Assembly: GCA_945907065.1 (NCBI GenBank)
Contig: CAMDSC010000007.1
Span: forward strand, 1 to 64,000
Reading direction: 5' to 3'
DNA: 64,000 bases
From: Chitinophaga pinensis
Lineage (GTDB): Bacteria; Bacteroidota; Bacteroidia; NS11-12g; UBA9320
Shown here: in pieces, positions 58,996 through 64,000 of the stretch
Layout of the letters: each line of letters starts with the position of its first letter
How positions within the stretch are numbered: position 1 is the stretch's first letter
Translations under genes and position numbers: made by a program
Notes under the pieces: model-generated
What the model was told of the DNA's origin: nothing
Databases searched by the model: none
Seen by the model: the letters and a program-made list of their open reading frames with translations, nothing else

Positions 58996-59913
58996 TTATT
59001 GAAAATAAAATGCAAGAAGATTAACTGCACTATTAATGGATTGGGTGCCTGATACCGCTTTATTCACCGTGCAATTGCTATTGCGCAGCTCTATCACATT
59101 TTGGCATCCGGTATCCAAATTTATCATGTAGTTCACATTTATTTCTTTGAATTTATTTAAAAATTCTAACGCTTTTTTTGAAGATTCGTAGAGTGAAGAA
59201 CTTGCCGGACTATTTAAAATTATATTGAACGATTGCCCGTCGCTATCCTTTCCTGAAGCCAAAAACCTTCGTTCACGTTTGGCTGTATTAGAATTGGTAG
59301 CCGAAATTTTTAATACATTTTTATAAACTAAAAGATGAGTTTGAAAAACAGTAGCTTCCTGCGATTCGGCCCATTCCATAAAATCATCTAAATCATCTGC
59401 CGAGCGTCTTAAATTAAATTTTCGATTTTCATCAATTCCATTTCCCTTGAGGGTTAAATCGCCATCTACTAAATTGGCAACTACAATTCCTCCACCGCTG
59501 CCACCGGAGGCATATACAATGGCCAATGCATCCATTTTATTTTTAATTAAGGTTTCGTTTACCGGTACTCCGTTGTCAATAGTTAATCCTACTGGTTTTG
59601 CGGTTTCTTCATTATAACATTCATCCATGTAGGTTCCGCTTGATACCAATACCATACTTTGAATTCGCATACTCCAATCGGCATATCGCTTATACACACT
59701 TTTACCATTATCAGGGGCAGCAAAATATTTAGTCTTGATTCGTTGCCCAGCCTTGTTCATCATTATCACTACATATTCTTCGTTTTTGTAGGTTGAAGTT
59801 GAAAGTTCGACAAAGTTGGGATCATAACATTGTACACTATAATTACTAATGCTTAATAATTTCAAAGTGCCACTGCCAATAATAAATAAAGCTATAAAAA
59901 TCCCTTTCTTCAT
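58996..59913 (-). CDS. NAGPA-like secreted protein, probably catalytically degenerate
   Basis: A 305-residue protein with a signal peptide (MKKGIFIALFIIGSGTLKLLS). The order of motifs recalls the phosphodiester glycosidase (DUF2233) fold: VLVSSGTYMDECYNEETAKPVGLTIDNG resembles NGGFF-(n)-PxGLxxxxG, RRFLASGKDSDGQSFNIIL resembles the Arg-x-x-x-Gly strand, and NVNYMINLDTGCQNVIELRN resembles LDGGGSxxM. Three expected polar or Gly positions are changed (Asn to Ser, Gly to Thr, Arg shifted), which suggests a binding rather than catalytic role. The family link is inference from pattern. It lies between the two-TM protein and the LamG-HYR gene. Confidence 0.65.
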   Translation of the reverse strand: MKKGIFIALFIIGSGTLKLLSISNYSVQCYDPNFVELSTSTYKNEEYVVIMMNKAGQRIKTKYFAAPDNGKSVYKRYADWSMRIQSMVLVSSGTYMDECYNEETAKPVGLTIDNGVPVNETLIKNKMDALAIVYASGGSGGGIVVANLVDGDLTLKGNGIDENRKFNLRRSADDLDDFMEWAESQEATVFQTHLLVYKNVLKISATNSNTAKRERRFLASGKDSDGQSFNIILNSPASSSLYESSKKALEFLNKFKEINVNYMINLDTGCQNVIELRNSNCTVNKAVSGTQSINSAVNLLAFYFQ

Positions 59914-59916
59914 TCT

Positions 59917-60690
59917 TTAATCTCTCTTGATTTTGAATTTGTAAACACAATAATAGCTATAAAATGTAAAGAGAATTATAGTAGATAGCATTAACTTAAA
60001 TAAAAGACCTGTTCCGTCCCAAAATCGCTTGAATAAATAAGCCCACTTACTGTTTACAACATTATCAATAATTTTGGTAGTGCTTGAATTTCGGATATCG
60101 GGTGGATAATTTTGAGATTGGCAAGCACTAACTAGATACTTAAATTTATAATCGTATTTCAGATTTGGACTGCTATCATGGTATTGTCCCAATTTATTTG
60201 AAACATAGTTATACCAATGCCGGTGAACCATCCTGTAAAATTTTAAATTAGTGGTATCAATATCTTTGTAATACTGAAATTTATTAACCCACTGCAATAA
60301 CATTATCATCGTATCGGGATTATAAGTCTTGAATTTTGAACTCAGTTTTTCCTCCAAAGTATTGGTTAATGCCTTTACTAAAATCTTTTGATTTTCTTTA
60401 ACATTGGGATTTATTGAGTTTAATATTTGCAAATCTTTGTGAATGGACTTTATATCACAATAATCGGCTGAATCAATATACATTTTATAAGGAAACGCCT
60501 CTTTAAGATTTGATTTATTTAAACCAACTAAATGATTGCATAGATTAAAATATGCATTTTGAGGACACTGTTTTTCCTTAGGAATATCCGACGAATTATT
60601 AACGTTAACAATTGCAAAAAGTATAAAACCTGTAACGGTTAAAAATAAAACTACTGAGTAAATCCAAAACCTATTCGTATCGATTTTCAT
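59917..60690 (-). CDS. Two-TM membrane protein of unknown function in the surface operon
   Basis: A 257-residue protein not recognised. An N-terminal membrane helix (FWIYSVVLFLTVTGFILFAIV, about 8-28) and a C-terminal one (LLFKLMLSTIILFTFYSYYCVY, about 229-250) enclose a periplasmic-looking domain of about 200 residues. It is helical, rich in Asn, Lys and Tyr, and has several Cys (KQCPQN, NLCNHL, DYCDIK, SACQSQ) that could pair. The protein starts nine bases after the stop of the outer-membrane protein gene and ends three bases before the next gene. The topology (short cytoplasmic ends, large outer domain) would fit an inner-membrane partner of the outer-membrane barrel. Confidence 0.7.
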   Translation of the reverse strand: MKIDTNRFWIYSVVLFLTVTGFILFAIVNVNNSSDIPKEKQCPQNAYFNLCNHLVGLNKSNLKEAFPYKMYIDSADYCDIKSIHKDLQILNSINPNVKENQKILVKALTNTLEEKLSSKFKTYNPDTMIMLLQWVNKFQYYKDIDTTNLKFYRMVHRHWYNYVSNKLGQYHDSSPNLKYDYKFKYLVSACQSQNYPPDIRNSSTTKIIDNVVNSKWAYLFKRFWDGTGLLFKLMLSTIILFTFYSYYCVYKFKIKRD

Positions 60691-60699
60691 ATATTTTTT

Positions 60700-62955
60700 T
60701 TAACGAAACTTATCAATACTAAAAGCCAATGAAGCTAAATATTGTATGTTATTAAAATTGATTAAATGAATTTCGCTTTGCTTTTTATTGGATGTAATAT
60801 CCAATCGCATCCTAACTTTGCTTTGCACCCAATAGTTAAATCCAACCCCAATTTTCCAACCTGATAAATCTTTATAATCACTAAAGGAATATTGCATAAA
60901 ACCATCTGGCAGTGTTCTTTTTAAATTATAAACTGCATCAAAAGTGCGAGGCCGTTTTCCCTTATGCATACTCGTATAGCCTCCAAATCGCAACCCTACA
61001 CTTACCATTTCCTGATTAAATTCTTGATTAAAGAAATACTCTTTTATATAATTATCAGAAGTGGTGGTTTTATGATAATCATTGGATTGATTGAAGCGAT
61101 TGGTTGCTCCTAAAATCTTTATTTTTTTTAATCCAAACGCAAGTTCACTGCCTACATTTATTTTTTTATACACGTATTCAACCTTTGTGGTTGCAAACAA
61201 TTCGGTTGATTTATTGCCCAATAATATTAGTGTTGTAGTGCCTTGAGAATAGGATCCAAACAATCCAAAACTTATATATTTGTTTAAAATGGGATGAAAT
61301 ACCAAATCAACTTTTATACCCGAAGCGTTAACATATTTAATAACCGAATCGGCTGCTAAAAGATTTTTAGCAGTATCACTTTTAGTATATTTCATCAACT
61401 CCGAGTATTCAAAATTCTCGAATCCTAAACCGCCACCTATATGGTATGAATTTTTTAAACTGGCCGTGTATTGCTTACTAAAATAACGATGCTTTGTTGG
61501 CAATATCACAACACCTTTGCAATCTGTGGTATTACAAATTCCTTTGGCTTTTACAAAATAAGTGGTTTTTTTTCGGGGGTGAATAGTTATTGAATCTCCT
61601 TGGCTTAAAAATTTTCCTTTATTGCACGATCCTTTGTACCAGTTCCAATAAGCGTCTTTTCCCAATGTTCCTCCCGACAAACTTAATACTGTATTTTTGC
61701 CTTTATAAATTGAGCCACTATCAGGATTTGTAATAATTTTATCAGGTGCCACCGATTTTGAATTAACCGTAATTGTGGTAGAAACACACTTTGTGGTTTT
61801 ACACTGACCTTCGCCCCTTACAAAAAAAGTAGTTGTTGAATCCGCTTTTAGCCTTAGTACTGGGCCAGTGGTTAATGCCGTTTCACCGCAATAATCTTTG
61901 GACCAACTCCAATGAGCATCGGATGCTAATCCCTTATCTTCAATACTCAATTGAACCGAGTCTCCTTCACACACTGAATTTGCATTTGAATAAATAGAAG
62001 CTATTGGGTCTAATGATTTATCGATGGGGTCAACCACTAATTTAGCGCATTTGGTTGAATTTGTTTTCCCTTCGGCCTTTACATAGTAAGTGGTTTTTTG
62101 ACGAGGATTGATGGATATAAAATTTCCAGTTCCGATAAATGTACCGTTGCAACTGTCTTCAAACCATTTCCAAGTGGCATCAAGTCCTAAATAGCCGCCA
62201 TTTACTTTAAGTGTATTTGGAACGCCTTTGCACGGAGGAAATTTTAAAATAATACTCGAAGGTTCCCTACTATTTTGATTTACACTTACTGTAAGCTGAG
62301 CACAATTGGTAAAATTATCTCGCCCTTCGGCTCTTACAAAAAAAGTGGTAGTGGCTTCCGGTTGTATTTTAAGACTCACTCCTGTTCCTAATCTACTTGC
62401 CCCGCAAGTATCTTTATACCAAATCCACTCAGCACCTTCCCCTAAAAATCCACCGTTAACCGATAAAATTAAGGATTCACCAAAGTTCATTTTATTTTTT
62501 CCAACAATTCCTTTGGGACCTATTGATTTAAACTCACCTTTTGTACCCGAACCACTTTTGGGATAATAAGAAATTTCTTCATCATAATGCATGCTATCTA
62601 GCGACTGTGCTGTGAAAATATCATCTATGGATTCGATAGGAATTTCGCTTGACATTCCACCTTCCAATTTCCAAATGGGTATTGAATTTTGCTGATAAAA
62701 TTGACTTCCATTGCAATCGGTATAATCCATTTTCCAATTCACAAAACAATTATAGGTTCTGTATTCTCCCCGTATTCGGGTTCTGAATTTATACTTTTTT
62801 CCATCCAGTTCACAACTGTTATCCGAAAGCCTAAACTGAACCTCAACACTAATGGAACTATCAGAATAAAGCACTTCCCATGGCCCCCAACCTATTTGCG
62901 AAAAGCTATCAAAATTTTTAACCAATAAAAAAAACAGTATGACACAGTATCTCAT
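60700..62955 (-). CDS. Outer-membrane protein: four Ig-like repeats plus beta-barrel
   Basis: A 751-residue protein and the first gene of the surface operon. The signal peptide (about 1-19) is followed by an N-terminal beta domain (about 20-165) and four repeats of about 80 residues (about 165-485). Each repeat has the pattern GGxLGxDAxWxWYKxSC ... GTGxSIxIxPxxxTTYFVxAEG ... CA, a module common in Bacteroidota surface proteins. The last 260 residues (SYHIGGGLGFENFEYSELM to the end LASLAFSIDKFR) are alternating beta strands closing with Phe-Arg and fit an outer-membrane barrel. It may present the repeats outside and link to the downstream proteins. No T9SS domain is present. Confidence 0.8.
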   Translation of the reverse strand: MRYCVILFFLLVKNFDSFSQIGWGPWEVLYSDSSISVEVQFRLSDNSCELDGKKYKFRTRIRGEYRTYNCFVNWKMDYTDCNGSQFYQQNSIPIWKLEGGMSSEIPIESIDDIFTAQSLDSMHYDEEISYYPKSGSGTKGEFKSIGPKGIVGKNKMNFGESLILSVNGGFLGEGAEWIWYKDTCGASRLGTGVSLKIQPEATTTFFVRAEGRDNFTNCAQLTVSVNQNSREPSSIILKFPPCKGVPNTLKVNGGYLGLDATWKWFEDSCNGTFIGTGNFISINPRQKTTYYVKAEGKTNSTKCAKLVVDPIDKSLDPIASIYSNANSVCEGDSVQLSIEDKGLASDAHWSWSKDYCGETALTTGPVLRLKADSTTTFFVRGEGQCKTTKCVSTTITVNSKSVAPDKIITNPDSGSIYKGKNTVLSLSGGTLGKDAYWNWYKGSCNKGKFLSQGDSITIHPRKKTTYFVKAKGICNTTDCKGVVILPTKHRYFSKQYTASLKNSYHIGGGLGFENFEYSELMKYTKSDTAKNLLAADSVIKYVNASGIKVDLVFHPILNKYISFGLFGSYSQGTTTLILLGNKSTELFATTKVEYVYKKINVGSELAFGLKKIKILGATNRFNQSNDYHKTTTSDNYIKEYFFNQEFNQEMVSVGLRFGGYTSMHKGKRPRTFDAVYNLKRTLPDGFMQYSFSDYKDLSGWKIGVGFNYWVQSKVRMRLDITSNKKQSEIHLINFNNIQYLASLAFSIDKFR

Positions 62956-63148
62956 TCCAACGAATTCAAAAAGTATAATAATAATGACGCATAAATCTTC
63001 AATATATGTAACTAATATTTTAATATTAATAAAATATCAGTGATAACTCAGGCATTAGTGTTTATTTTAACCCTTCATTAATTTCCTTAGCAATAAGATT
63101 ATTGCCTGAGCAAGCCATCAGAAAGTGTTATAATAATTTTATAGAATG

Positions 63149-63156
63149 CAAATTTA
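63149..63156 (-). promoter_or_regulatory. Candidate -7 element for the surface operon
   Basis: The minus strand reads TAAATTTG. It lies between hflX and the operon and would give a leader of about 190 nt. No TTG at 19 bp. Weak, but it is the only TAnnTTTG in that gap. Confidence 0.35.
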
Positions 63157-63193
63157 GGGATTTGGGAGGTGGAATTTTGAAGAAATATCCACC

Positions 63194-63215
63194 ACTGTTG
63201 ACTTATGTCAACGGT
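63194..63215. repeat. Palindrome of the TTAA-centred family at the hflX stop
   Basis: ACTGTTGAC / GTCAACGGT with a four-base loop; the hflX stop codon lies in the loop. The right flank GGTAATAAATC resembles the 52998-53025 copy. Confidence 0.6.
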
Positions 63216-64000
63216 AATAAATCAATTATCTTTTCCTTCAACTCCTCCATATTGGTTTTATTAAGGGCAGATATAAAAACTACCGGAGAATTTTCTTTCG
63301 ACATCCAACTTTTTTTCAATAGGTCTAAATCATAGATGGTGGTATCTTCAAAAATATCTTCAGCCGTTGGGTCAGGGTTGTATTGGTCTGTTTTATTAAA
63401 TACAATAACAGTAGGTTTTTGGGCTGCGCCAATTTCTGCTAATGTATTATTTACTACTTCCATTTGGTCTTCAAACCCTTGATGTGAAACATCTACCACA
63501 TGCAATAAAACATCTGCATCTACTACTTCATCCAAGGTTGATTTAAAACTTTCGACCAACTGATGTGGCAATTTACGAATAAAACCTACCGTATCAGAAA
63601 GGATAAAAGCAATCGGCTGCTGCATTGGGTCAGGATTAGGAAAAACCACTTTACGAGCCGTGGAATCCAGCGTTGCAAATAATTTATTCTCTGTTAAAAC
63701 CCCCGCTTTTGTCAATGCATTCATTATGGTTGATTTCCCCACATTTGTATATCCCACCAAAGCTACTTTTTTCATGGCATCGCGGTTTTTGCGGCGAACC
63801 TGATTTTGGCTGTCAATATCTTTTAGCTTTTCTTTTAATAGTGAAATGGTATGGCGAATGGCTCGTCGGTCGGTTTCAATTTCTTTTTCACCCGCACCAC
63901 GTTGACCTATTCCTCCTTTTTGTCTATCCAAGTGACCCCACATTCGGGTAAGTCGCGGCAACAGGTATTCGTTTCTGGCCAGTTCCACTTGGGCTTTAGC
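63203..64000 (-). CDS. hflX: GTPase HflX (3' part, continues beyond window)
   Basis: A ribosome-associated GTPase that rescues or splits stalled ribosomes. The frame is open to the window edge and gives 265 residues, starting within AKAQVELARNEYLLPRLTRMWGHL. The HflX-specific GGIGQRGAGEKEIETDRRAIR and the coiled hairpin (about 40-75) are followed by the G domain: G1 VGYTNVGKST, G2 Thr in LFATLDST, G3 DTVGFIRKLP, G4 NKTD and G5 near VVFISALNK. About 130-150 N-terminal residues lie outside the window. The stop codon is inside a palindrome (63194-63215). Confidence 0.95.
   Translation of the reverse strand, partial: AKAQVELARNEYLLPRLTRMWGHLDRQKGGIGQRGAGEKEIETDRRAIRHTISLLKEKLKDIDSQNQVRRKNRDAMKKVALVGYTNVGKSTIMNALTKAGVLTENKLFATLDSTARKVVFPNPDPMQQPIAFILSDTVGFIRKLPHQLVESFKSTLDEVVDADVLLHVVDVSHQGFEDQMEVVNNTLAEIGAAQKPTVIVFNKTDQYNPDPTAEDIFEDTTIYDLDLLKKSWMSKENSPVVFISALNKTNMEELKEKIIDLLPLT

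Noticed and set aside
62956-63148. Riboswitch or leader peptide in the long gap before the surface operon
   Set aside because: The gap is A+T-rich without a recognisable conserved core, and no convincing short ORF with a start signal was found.

Overview
The window is a 64 kb piece of an A+T-rich chromosome from a Bacteroidota member, most like the Chitinophagales/Sphingobacteriales side of the phylum. The sequence shows this through type IX secretion (T9SS) sorting domains, a PorW/SprE homologue, TAnnTTTG-type -7 promoter elements (two of them with TTG exactly 19 bp upstream), F-type ATP synthase genes in the order B-E-F-H-A-G without D and C, type B ribosomal protein L31, a b558-type succinate dehydrogenase cytochrome b, LytS/LytTR signalling and a near absence of Shine-Dalgarno sites. 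No rRNA, tRNA, CRISPR array or transposase gene was seen.

Layout. 1-2.8 kb: the 5' end of sdhC (cut by the edge), pyrD with a coupled small lipoprotein, and a membrane protein. 2.9-9.0 kb: a DNA-damage island with an SRAP/HMCES-type abasic-site protein, a short DnaE-like polymerase, DinB and a LexA-like XRE/S24 repressor. The repressor promoter carries two 17-bp palindromic operators. This island looks less A+T-rich than its neighbours. 9.0-17.3 kb: an efflux adaptor plus TolC without an inner-membrane pump, an S9 peptidase, a lipoprotein, and an omega-amidase/methionine aminotransferase pair. 17.4-29.1 kb: a truncated BNR-repeat secreted protein, an aminotransferase, a 1463-residue envelope protein overlapping prmA, tpiA, a GlmU-like protein, rpmE2, yraN and an M20 amidohydrolase. 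29.2-34.7 kb (+ strand): dnaG, an acyltransferase and a LytS/LytTR two-component pair.

34.7-39.3 kb: an odd operon of an ABC ATPase, a membrane protein, a T9SS-sorted protein and a DUF1572 gene interrupted by an in-frame stop. 39.5-49.6 kb: the ATP synthase operon. Its atpZ/bactofilin/M23 section is separated from the core by an oppositely oriented T9SS-exported nuclease. 49.8-52.3 kb: PorW/SprE. 52.4-55.8 kb: thrS-infC-rpmI-rplT, where infC has to start at a non-canonical codon, most likely AUU. 55.9-63.0 kb: a compact five-gene operon of surface proteins, consisting of an outer-membrane barrel with four Ig-like repeats, a two-TM protein, two phosphodiester-glycosidase-like proteins (one apparently without its key residues) and a LamG/HYR protein. 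This is my best candidate for an undescribed system. 63.2-64.0 kb: the 3' part of hflX.

Genes that plausibly work together: S24-DinB-DnaE-SRAP in damage tolerance; PorW with the T9SS cargo proteins; aminotransferase with omega-amidase in keto-acid repair; atpI-like-BEFHAG; thrS-infC-rpmI-rplT in translation. A family of short palindromes centred on TTAA is scattered through the intergenic spaces, mostly at gene 3' ends.
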